Source: Candidatus Aminicenantes bacterium UBA4085 (lineage in GTDB: Bacteria > Acidobacteriota > Aminicenantia > Aminicenantales > UBA4085). From it: DNA of 6,505 bases. Of this stretch, positions 1 through 5,646 are shown piece by piece. The stretch's first letter is position 1. Each line of letters begins with the position of its first letter. The position numbers and the translations under genes were made by a program. Where the stretch lies: assembly GCA_002383325.1 (NCBI GenBank), contig DFYJ01000060.1:465-6969 (forward strand), given 5' to 3'. The notes beneath the pieces were generated by a model, which was not told where the DNA came from, did not search any database, and was given only the letters and a program-made list of their open reading frames with translations.

Positions 1-1299
1 ATGAAAGACGAGGGCGAGGGCATCGACCGCCTCTGCGACTACGTCCTGGGGCACAACCGCCCGATCCACATGCGGGCGGACGACACCGTCCTCAAGGTCG
101 TCGGAACCGAGCCTCTGTTCGTCCGCCGGGCCAGGGGCTATGTCCCGGAGCCCGTGCGGCTGCCGGCCGGGCTCGACAGCGGCCGACAGGTCCTGGCCGT
201 GGGGGCCGAGCTCAAGGACACCATTTCGGTGGTCAAGAACGGACGACTGGTCACCAGCCAGTTCCTGGGCGACCTGGACGAGTACCGCAACCGGCGCTAC
301 TTCGAGGAGACGGTCGAACACCTGCTCAAGCTCTTCTCCGTCCGGCCCGACTGCGTCGTCTCGGATCTTCACCCCGATTTCCATGCCGTTCGCTGGGCGG
401 AGCGCTTCGCCTTGCGGGCCCGCATTCCCCACCTCCGGGTCCAGCACCATCATGCCCACGTCCTGGCGGCTCTGCTCGAGAACGGCGTTCCGGCCGGGAC
501 GACCGTCCTGGGGGCGGCTTTCGACGGCTACGGCTACGGCGCGGACGGGTCGGCCTGGGGCGCGGAGCTCCTGGTCGCCGATTACCGGCGCTTCGAGCGC
601 CTGGCCCACTTCGAACCCGTGCCCCTGCCCGGCGGGGACCTGGCCGCCAAGCAGCCCTGGCGGATGGCCCTGGCTTATCTTCTGCGGGCGGGCATCTGCG
701 ATCCGGCCGCGGCGAACGGATTGGCGGAAGTCCCGGCCGCGGAGCGCAAGGCCGTCGGCGCCCTGATCGATCGGGGAAGCTCCCCCCTGTCCTCGAGCTG
801 CGGGCGGCTTTTCGACGCCGTTTCGGCGATCCTGGGAACGGCCCCGATCCGCAACGATTTCGAGGCCGAAGCAGCCATGCGCCTGGAGGCCGCGGCGGCC
901 TCCGGGCGGGCCATCCGGCGCTATCCCTTCACCATCTCCCCGCCTTCTCCGGGCAGCCGGGAGCCGCGCCGCATCGGCTTGACCCCTCTCATCCGGGCCA
1001 TTGTCGCCGACCGGTCCGCAGGCCTCCCGGTCGCCGACATCGCCGCCTCGTTCCATGCCGCGCTGGCCCGGGTCATCGTCCGGACGGCCGAGATCGCCCG
1101 CAAAGAGAGGGGCATCGGGACCGTGGTCCTCGTCGGAGGGGTGTTCCTCAATCGGATCCTTCTCGAACGATCGACCAAGGAACTGGAGAAGTCGGGCTTC
1201 CGCGTGCTGCGTCCGGTCCGGTTCTCGCCCAACGACGAGTCGATTTCCGTAGGTCAGGCCGCCTTCGCCTTGGCCGCCCTCAATCGCCGAGCAGGTTGA
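1..1299 (+). CDS. hypF: Carbamoyltransferase HypF, C-terminal part (5' end outside the window)
   Basis: HypF uses carbamoyl phosphate and ATP to make carbamoyl-adenylate and passes the carbamoyl group to HypE, which supplies the CN ligands of [NiFe]-hydrogenase; it acts in the cytoplasm. The visible 432 residues begin in the end of the YrdC-like domain (HNRPIH at 18-23, RADD at 25-28, RRARGYVPEP at 42-51) and continue through the Kae1-like carbamoyltransferase domain: DLHPDFH at 122-128, the metal-binding HHHAH at 149-153, a glycine-rich FDGYGYG at 174-180, GGDLAAKQPWRMAL at 211-224, CGRLFDAV at 267-274, VGGVFLN at 378-384 and NDESIS at 411-416. Full-length HypF is about 750 residues, so the acylphosphatase domain, zinc fingers and most of YrdC lie upstream; the ATG at base 1 is an internal Met, not the real start. 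The last 20 bases overlap the convergent gene's 3' end. Identification is firm; the upstream hyp operon is only presumed. Confidence 0.95.
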   Translation: MKDEGEGIDRLCDYVLGHNRPIHMRADDTVLKVVGTEPLFVRRARGYVPEPVRLPAGLDSGRQVLAVGAELKDTISVVKNGRLVTSQFLGDLDEYRNRRYFEETVEHLLKLFSVRPDCVVSDLHPDFHAVRWAERFALRARIPHLRVQHHHAHVLAALLENGVPAGTTVLGAAFDGYGYGADGSAWGAELLVADYRRFERLAHFEPVPLPGGDLAAKQPWRMALAYLLRAGICDPAAANGLAEVPAAERKAVGALIDRGSSPLSSSCGRLFDAVSAILGTAPIRNDFEAEAAMRLEAAAASGRAIRRYPFTISPPSPGSREPRRIGLTPLIRAIVADRSAGLPVADIAASFHAALARVIVRTAEIARKERGIGTVVLVGGVFLNRILLERSTKELEKSGFRVLRPVRFSPNDESISVGQAAFALAALNRRAG

Positions 1300-2104
1300 A
1301 GCCCAGGTTGTCCCGGTCGGACGACGGCGCGGGCTTCTTCTCGCCCGGAGATGCGAGCTTGAGGTTCACTCCCCCGCTGGCCGCCAGAAGCAGATTGGCC
1401 AAGCAGGCCATGACGATCCCAGCCAGGCCGAGGGCCAGGAACCCGATCGCGGCGCCGGCCAATCCGTCGATCACGGCGCCCATGAGCTTGCCCTGCTGGC
1501 CCGCGATTGCCTCCGGGAGCCGAGAAGCCGCCAGGACCGGGAGGGATCCGGTGGCGCCGGCGAAGACGCCGTAGGCGGCCCCGGCCAGCCCGCCGAAGAC
1601 TCCCAGGAAGCGGAAAAGCGAGGCCGGCGTGACGCTCCGCACCACATAGATCCCATCGCGGACCGGCTGAGACTCGTTAAGCCGGACGATGTCCACGGTC
1701 TTCACCTCCGAGCCATGGGGTTCACAATGCGGGCAAGTCATGAGCGGCTTGTCCAGGGGACCTCCGCACTCGAGGCATCTATCGATGGCCGGGTCCGGCC
1801 GGCCTTCCAGATTCCCGCCGCAGCGGCCGCAGATCTTGTCTCCATCCTTGTTCTCGTGGCCGCAGAAGAGGCAGACCGGCCCTTTGTCCTTGGAGAGGGG
1901 AGGCTCGGAGATGACCCAGTCTCGGCCGTCAAAGTAATACCACTTGCCGGTCTGGGCGCCGATCATCCAGTAGCGCCCCTGGGCATCCTTCAGGCGGAGC
2001 TTTTTCATCTCGTCGATGAACTGCTGGCGCGACAAATCTCCGGCCTGGAACCTTTTCTTCAGCTCGTCAAACGTCTCGGCCGCGCTCTTGAACTGATCAC
2101 GCAT
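1280..2104 (-). CDS. Membrane protein with N-terminal GYF/WW-like module and two zinc ribbons
   Basis: Function unknown. Residues about 10-40 form a charged helical segment resembling short SHOCT-type oligomerisation modules. Residues about 42-70 carry an aromatic stretch (GRYWMIGAQTGKWYYFDGRDW) of the kind found in bacterial zinc-ribbon membrane proteins. Two CxxC-x10-CxxC zinc ribbons follow (Cys 78/81/92/95 and 110/113/124/127). Two hydrophobic glycine/alanine-rich segments at about 162-186 and 214-242 are likely transmembrane, and the tail is short and polar. I chose the ATG at 2104 (274 aa) over the one at 2128 because a strong Shine-Dalgarno (GGGGAGGGG, 2110-2118) lies 5 bases before it. 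The N-terminal half probably stays cytoplasmic and binds a partner protein or nucleic acid; this is inference. It is separated from the M50 gene upstream by an AT-rich 201-base gap, so it likely has its own promoter, and it overlaps hypF tail to tail. Confidence 0.85.
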   Translation of the reverse strand: MRDQFKSAAETFDELKKRFQAGDLSRQQFIDEMKKLRLKDAQGRYWMIGAQTGKWYYFDGRDWVISEPPLSKDKGPVCLFCGHENKDGDKICGRCGGNLEGRPDPAIDRCLECGGPLDKPLMTCPHCEPHGSEVKTVDIVRLNESQPVRDGIYVVRSVTPASLFRFLGVFGGLAGAAYGVFAGATGSLPVLAASRLPEAIAGQQGKLMGAVIDGLAGAAIGFLALGLAGIVMACLANLLLAASGGVNLKLASPGEKKPAPSSDRDNLGFNLLGD

Positions 2105-2305
2105 GGCGTCCCCTCCCCGGGCAGGCATCCCGGCGCAAATCGTGGATTATCAGATAGTTCATAAATAATTGATTACAGTGTATTTAGAGGTTTCGACGAA
2201 AACGTGTGCAATCCGTCGTAAGTCGAGCAATTAGGCCTCTATCGGACGCTGCCGCGCCGTACATATCCACAAGTTTTCCACACTTTCTGTGAAAAAGTCC
2301 AGTCT
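2105..2305. other. AT-rich intergenic region with DnaA-box-like cluster
   Basis: This is the longest gene-free stretch of the window. Its zinc-ribbon-proximal half (about 2141-2190) is strikingly AT-rich against the GC-rich surroundings. The other end holds 9-mers close to the DnaA consensus TTATCCACA: ATATCCACA at 2263-2271 (one mismatch), TTTTCCACA at 2274-2282 (one mismatch) and, inverted, TGTGAAAAA at 2288-2296 (two mismatches in reverse complement). A weaker inverted match, CGTGGATTA, is at 2141-2149. The first two sit head to tail, 11 bases apart. The layout of boxes beside an AT-rich stretch is like a replication origin, but no dnaA, dnaN, rpmH or parAB neighbour is seen. It may equally be the promoter region of the zinc-ribbon gene; a GATAAT hexamer on the minus strand (2146-2151) could be a -10 box but lacks a clear -35. 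Confidence 0.4.
2110..2118 (-). promoter_or_regulatory. Shine-Dalgarno that fixes the zinc-ribbon protein start
   Basis: Minus strand reads GGGGAGGGG followed by ACGCC and ATG (2104-2102). This supports the internal ATG rather than the in-frame ATG at 2128, which has no comparable purine tract. Confidence 0.7.
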
Positions 2306-3283
2306 TCATTTAAGCCCCAGCTGCCGCAGCAGGTCCATCAGGTTGAGCCCCTTGACCGGGGCCGGGATGAAACAAAGAACGAAAATCACGACCAGGACGA
2401 CGGCCGTGATCGTCCGACCCCGTCCAAGCGGAGAAGGCTCGTCCCAGACGCTCGGGTGCTTGATCCCCAAGACCAGGATGAGCAGGCCCCAGACCCACCA
2501 GCCCAGCCAGAACAGCGCTCCCATGACCAGGAAGAAGACCAGGAAGACCTGGGCCAGGCGGCGGGACTTGGGTCCGAAGACGGCATAAGCGACATGGCCG
2601 CCGTCGAGCTGGCCCATGGGGAAGAGGTTCAGCGCCGTCACCAGCATGCCCACCCAGCCGGCGAAAGCGACCGGATGGAGGATGACATCGTATCCCGGCC
2701 CGGCCCCTCGCAGCGCCGCGGCGGAGATGAGCTTGACGATCAGCGGCTCGCCGAAGATGATGGCCTCGCTTCGCGGCAGAGCGGGGACAATCTTGGACAA
2801 GGCCAGACCGACGGCCAAGGCCGGCAGAGCCGGGATGAATCCGGCCAGAGGTCCCGCCGCTCCAATGTCGAAGAGCTGCCGCTTGCGGGTGATGGGGTCG
2901 CGGATCCGGATGAAGGCGCCCATAGTCCCGATCAGGGTCGGAGCCGGAATGAAGAACGGCAGGGTGGCGCTGATCCCGTAGCGCCGGCAGGCCAGGTAGT
3001 GGCCCATCTCGTGGGCCGTCAGAATGAGCATCAGGACGGCCGCATAGAGGAGTCCCAGACCGACAGCCTGCGGATCGCGCAGTGCGGACTTAAGCCCGCC
3101 GTCGATGAGGGCGGTCCCCGGCCGGCCGGCGGCGAGATAGCCGGCGCCCCAGTCCAGCCCGACCAGGAAGGCCGCGCCGATCGTCAGGAAAAAGAGAAGG
3201 GCGTTGAGCCAGGGACGATCCTTGGCGAAAAAATTCCGGCGTACGCGGACCGCGGCGGGGACAGAAGCCGGCTGGGATTCCAT
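2306..3283 (-). CDS. Site-2-protease-family zinc metallopeptidase (M50)
   Basis: Intramembrane zinc metalloprotease of the S2P/M50 family, 325 aa, cutting substrates within or near the membrane; the substrate cannot be told from sequence. The zinc motif HEMGH is at residues 91-95 inside a hydrophobic segment (about 76-97), and the third ligand lies in NLFPMGQLDGGH (219-230, Asp227). Further family features are the loop FIRIRDPITRKRQLFDIGAAGPLAGF (124-149), as in EGY-like and related bacterial S2Ps, and hydrophobic segments at about 27-43, 139-165, 203-223, 245-272 and 290-310. No PDZ domain is present, unlike RseP. The ATG at 3283 is the only sensible start: no GTG, TTG or ATG codon follows until within the membrane core. 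There is no Shine-Dalgarno; the preceding bases are the U-tract of the ferredoxin terminator. Start confidence is therefore lower than family confidence. No terminator is clear downstream. Confidence 0.92.
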   Translation of the reverse strand: MESQPASVPAAVRVRRNFFAKDRPWLNALLFFLTIGAAFLVGLDWGAGYLAAGRPGTALIDGGLKSALRDPQAVGLGLLYAAVLMLILTAHEMGHYLACRRYGISATLPFFIPAPTLIGTMGAFIRIRDPITRKRQLFDIGAAGPLAGFIPALPALAVGLALSKIVPALPRSEAIIFGEPLIVKLISAAALRGAGPGYDVILHPVAFAGWVGMLVTALNLFPMGQLDGGHVAYAVFGPKSRRLAQVFLVFFLVMGALFWLGWWVWGLLILVLGIKHPSVWDEPSPLGRGRTITAVVLVVIFVLCFIPAPVKGLNLMDLLRQLGLK

Positions 3284-3289
3284 GGGCGT

Positions 3290-3326
3290 AAAAAAAGCCC
3301 AGGAGCGGGCGGACTCGCTCCTGGGC
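3290..3326 (-). terminator. Rho-independent terminator after the ferredoxin gene
   Basis: On the minus strand a perfect 10-bp stem (GCCCAGGAGC, 3326-3317, pairing with GCTCCTGGGC, 3306-3297) with a 10-base loop is followed by seven T residues (3296-3290). It lies 22 bases after the ferredoxin stop codon and ends only 6 bases before the M50 ATG at 3283, so it separates the two genes yet occupies the place where the M50 ribosome-binding site would be. Confidence 0.9.
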
Positions 3327-3348
3327 CTCTTTGTGGGACGGGGGCTGA

Positions 3349-3597
<249 letters not shown>

Positions 3598-3625
3598 TCA
3601 CTCCTCCACGTGGAATAGAAACATC

Positions 3626-3653
3626 ATTATAGCCAATTCCCAACCGGTCGCAA
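3626..3653 (-). promoter_or_regulatory. Sigma70-type promoter of the ferredoxin gene
   Basis: On the minus strand TTGCGA (3653-3648), a 16-base spacer and a perfect TATAAT (3631-3626) precede a GGAGGAG ribosome site and the ATG at 3594. It starts just beyond the stop of the TPR-like gene (3665), so the ferredoxin is transcribed independently of that gene. Confidence 0.75.
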
Positions 3654-3664
3654 GCGGCCGCGGA

Positions 3665-4321
3665 TCACCTGGCCGCTTCCAGCTTTCCCGCCCGCAGACC
3701 AGCGTCGTAGCCGAAGTAGGATTGGGCATACTCGGTCTGGATGCGCTTGAAAAGGGCCAGGGCGCCGGCCTTGTCGCCCTTCTTCTCCAGGGCCTCGGCC
3801 TTGTGGAAGAGGACCGCATCCATGGCATAGTCCTTGGGCTTGGCGTCTTCGATGGCCTGAAGGATCTTCAGCCCGCCTTCGATGTCGCCCTTAAGGATGG
3901 CCACCTGGGCGGCCAGCTCCTTAGCCTGGTAGTAAAAGAAGTCCTTGGGAGAGTCCTTCAGCCCGGCCAGGGCCGCGGCGGCCTTGTCCAGGTCGCCCTT
4001 CTCGACCCAGTAGGAAGCCAGCTGGGTGGCGGCGACACGCGAGTACTTGCCCTTTTGGGACAGGGTTGCCAGCTCGGCCGCATTGCCGGGAGTCTTGTCC
4101 AGGCCGGCCCGCAGCTCGAGGATGCGGCCGAGGTCGGCGCTGGCCGAGCGCATCTGCCCGCCGCGCAGGAAGAACAGCCCGCCGATCAGCACGGTCAGCC
4201 CGGCCGCGACGGCCAGGCCGATCAGGGCCTCCTTGCGCCAGGACTCGAAGGAATCCATGATCCGGCCGAAGATGGATACGAACTCGTCTTCTTTGAGCTT
4301 TTTCTTGATCTCGCGTTTCAT
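3665..4321 (-). CDS. Single-pass membrane protein with TPR-like periplasmic domain
   Basis: 218 aa. A lysine-rich cytoplasmic N-terminus (about 1-30) is followed by one membrane segment at about 31-53 and then an alpha-helical, alanine-rich region to the C-terminus. Helical hairpins with TPR character are seen around 95-120 (SYWVEKGDLDKAAAALAGL), 127-157 (YYQAKELAAQVAILKGDIEGGLKIL) and 167-198 (AEALEKKGDKAGALALFKRI). The layout is that of the YfgM/TPR_21-like proteins, which bind envelope or secretion-chaperone partners; that role is inferred from layout alone. By the positive-inside rule the TPR part faces the periplasm. A GAGAGGAA Shine-Dalgarno (4335-4328) precedes the ATG at 4321. It is divergent from the HPr-kinase-like gene across a 120-base gap; I could not find a convincing minus-strand promoter there. 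Confidence 0.82.
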   Translation of the reverse strand: MKREIKKKLKEDEFVSIFGRIMDSFESWRKEALIGLAVAAGLTVLIGGLFFLRGGQMRSASADLGRILELRAGLDKTPGNAAELATLSQKGKYSRVAATQLASYWVEKGDLDKAAAALAGLKDSPKDFFYYQAKELAAQVAILKGDIEGGLKILQAIEDAKPKDYAMDAVLFHKAEALEKKGDKAGALALFKRIQTEYAQSYFGYDAGLRAGKLEAAR

Positions 4322-4396
4322 GGTCTATTCCTCTCGGCCGCTTCGGACCAGCGCTCTTTTTACCATAACCGGCCGGGAAAGGGAAGCCGGCGCGCC

Positions 4397-4427
4397 TTGA
4401 CATCCCGGCCCGATTCCCTAAGATGGG
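4397..4427 (+). promoter_or_regulatory. Promoter of the HPr-kinase-like gene
   Basis: Perfect -35 TTGACA (4397-4402), 16-base spacer, -10 TAAGAT (4419-4424) followed by GGG (4425-4427). A start site near 4431 would leave only about 11 bases before the ATG at 4442 and no ribosome-binding site, so translation may be nearly leaderless. The -10 plus GGG matches those of the next two plus-strand genes. Confidence 0.65.
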
Positions 4428-4441
4428 AGCGGATCCGCGCC

Positions 4442-5323
4442 ATGACGTTCCCCTCCCCTGTCCGCTTCTTCCGCGTCGCCGGCATCACCTTGGACGTGGC
4501 CTCCGACCGGGCTTCCGAGATCCTGCCCTGGCACCCCAAGCTGGCCGCCTTCGAGGTCGAAGGCCCCGGACCGGATACGGTCGTCATCCGGCACCACCGC
4601 ACGGCTTTCCCGGACGGGCCCGGCGGCCCGGGCCGATTGATCTACGACGTCCCTCCCTACCGGATCCATGAATCCGGCGGCGCCTGGATCTACAGGATCG
4701 GCGAGGAAAGCGGCGGGCCCGTCCAGACCGCCGTCTTCGCTCCCGACTACAGCCGGGCCGACGTCTATACGCCGGAGCCCCTGGCGATCCCCGAGGGGGG
4801 CTTCGAATGCCTGACGCTTCTGCCCACCGACCAAGTCCTCTTGGCTCCCCTGCTGGCTTTGCGGGGCGGATGCCTCCTCCACGCAGCGGGAGCCATCGAC
4901 CGGGGCGCCGGCTGGCTCTTCGCCGGTCACTCGACGGCGGGCAAGTCCACGATCGTGCGGATGCTGAAGGAGCGGTCCGAGATCCTCTGTGACGACCGCA
5001 TCGCCCTGCGCCCCGACGGCGGCGGTTTCCGCATCCATGGGACATGGAGCCACGGTGACGTAGCGGATATCTCGCCGGCCTCGGCCCCGCTGCGTGCTCT
5101 CTTCGTTTTGCGCAAAGGCGGCCGCGACGCAATCGATCCCATCCTGGACCGCCGGGCGATCGTCCATCACTTGCTCGACCTGATCATCAAGCCCCTGGCG
5201 ACCGCAGACTGGTGGGGCCTGACCATGGCGGCCGTGGAGAATCTTGCGGCCTCTCTCCGGGCTTACGAGCTGTCGTTCGGCCTGAGCGGGCGGATTCGAG
5301 AGGTCCTCGACAAGATCTCTTAA
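4442..5323 (+). CDS. HPr-kinase/phosphorylase-like P-loop protein
   Basis: 293 aa, probably a cytoplasmic ATP-dependent kinase related to HPr kinase C-terminal domains (the HprK-related group often found near PqqD/RRE proteins and RiPP clusters). Residues 1-140 form a poorly recognised N-terminal region. Then LLHAAG (145-150), the Walker A loop GHSTAGKST (162-170, catalytic-loop Lys168) and an acidic ILCDDRIAL (181-189, Asp184/Asp185, likely magnesium and general-base side) occur in the order seen in HprK-like kinases. A helical tail (240-293) closes the protein. There is no DRTG-type N-terminal domain as in bifunctional HPrK/P, and no HPr gene is here, so HPr is unlikely to be its substrate. 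The small Cys-containing peptide gene 68 bases downstream is the best substrate candidate, which is inference. The ATG at 4442 is chosen from homology-like N-terminal sequence and promoter position; no Shine-Dalgarno is visible. The open frame upstream (3593-4441) is antisense shadow. Confidence 0.85.
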   Translation: MTFPSPVRFFRVAGITLDVASDRASEILPWHPKLAAFEVEGPGPDTVVIRHHRTAFPDGPGGPGRLIYDVPPYRIHESGGAWIYRIGEESGGPVQTAVFAPDYSRADVYTPEPLAIPEGGFECLTLLPTDQVLLAPLLALRGGCLLHAAGAIDRGAGWLFAGHSTAGKSTIVRMLKERSEILCDDRIALRPDGGGFRIHGTWSHGDVADISPASAPLRALFVLRKGGRDAIDPILDRRAIVHHLLDLIIKPLATADWWGLTMAAVENLAASLRAYELSFGLSGRIREVLDKIS

Positions 5324-5337
5324 AAATCTCGTTCTGA

Positions 5338-5369
5338 TCGACTTTTTTTCCGCGAAATGCTAGTATGGG
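5338..5369 (+). promoter_or_regulatory. Promoter of the small peptide gene
   Basis: -35-like TCGACT (5338-5343, 4/6), 17-base spacer containing a 7-T run, and an extended -10, TGC-TAGTAT (5358-5366), followed by GGG (5367-5369). A start near 5372 would give about a 20-base leader that includes the GAGGA ribosome site. Confidence 0.55.
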
Positions 5370-5380
5370 AAACAGCCGAC

Positions 5381-5385
5381 GAGGA
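5381..5385 (+). promoter_or_regulatory. Shine-Dalgarno that fixes the small peptide start
   Basis: GAGGA lies 6 bases before the ATG at 5392. It argues against the in-frame ATG at 5365, which overlaps the -10 box. Confidence 0.65.
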
Positions 5386-5391
5386 AAAATC

Positions 5392-5562
5392 ATGAAAAAG
5401 CCGTGGACGCGCCCCGAACTCATCGTCTTGATCCGTGTTCAGACCAATGAGATGGTCCTCGGGACATGCAAGTCCCAGAATGGCTCGGGACCTGCCAGAA
5501 CATCTACCGGCTGCATGAACGTCACCGGCGATCGGGCCTGCCAGGGCCACGACAAGAGCTGA
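5392..5562 (+). CDS. Candidate RiPP precursor or kinase-substrate peptide, 56 aa
   Basis: I do not recognise a named family. The N-terminal 27 residues look like a leader: MKKPWTRPELIVLIR (1-15) has the aromatic-x-x-Pro-x-Leu pattern that RRE domains read in several RiPP leaders, followed by an acidic/hydrophobic stretch (NEMVLGTCK, 19-27). The remaining 29 residues (28-56) are small, polar, and rich in Gly, Ser and Thr, with Cys41 and Cys50; Cys26 sits at the junction. The last residue is Ser56. There is no signal peptide or membrane segment. A good ribosome site, its own promoter-like sequence and a position 68 bases after an HPr-kinase-like gene support a real gene. The C-terminal Ser and leader style recall the paeninodin-type lasso precursors phosphorylated by HPr-kinase-like enzymes, but no modification enzyme other than the kinase-like protein is present here. 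Precursor status is inference. Confidence 0.7.
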   Translation: MKKPWTRPELIVLIRVQTNEMVLGTCKSQNGSGPARTSTGCMNVTGDRACQGHDKS

Positions 5563-5590
5563 TTCCCACCCCCTCCCTTTCGCGGGAAAA

Positions 5591-5622
5591 TTGACTTCCC
5601 TCATTTCCTCCCCTAGAATGGG
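5591..5622 (+). promoter_or_regulatory. Promoter of the Ser/Thr kinase gene
   Basis: TTGACT (5591-5596, 5/6), 17-base spacer, TAGAAT (5614-5619, 5/6), then GGG (5620-5622). This is the best complete plus-strand promoter match in the window, 25 bases before the kinase ATG. Confidence 0.75.
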
Positions 5623-5646
5623 TCCTATCTTCGGTCTTGGGAAACC

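Noticed and set aside
2274..2296. Hairpin TTTTCCACA / TGTGAAAAA as a terminator for the M50 gene
   Set aside because: The stem is AT-rich with a bulge and lacks a T-tract; the DnaA-box reading explains the sequence as well.
5512..5559. Lasso core starting at Cys41 with a Cys41-Asp47 seven-residue ring, Thr39 at the leader -2 position
   Set aside because: The motif spacing is suggestive, but the leader would be unusually long, seven-residue rings are rare, and no lasso cyclase, B-type protease or RRE gene is visible, so I do not call a lasso peptide.
5563..5590. Possible terminator after the small peptide (TCCC...GGGA followed by AAAA)
   Set aside because: Only a 4-5 bp stem and no T-tract on the coding strand.
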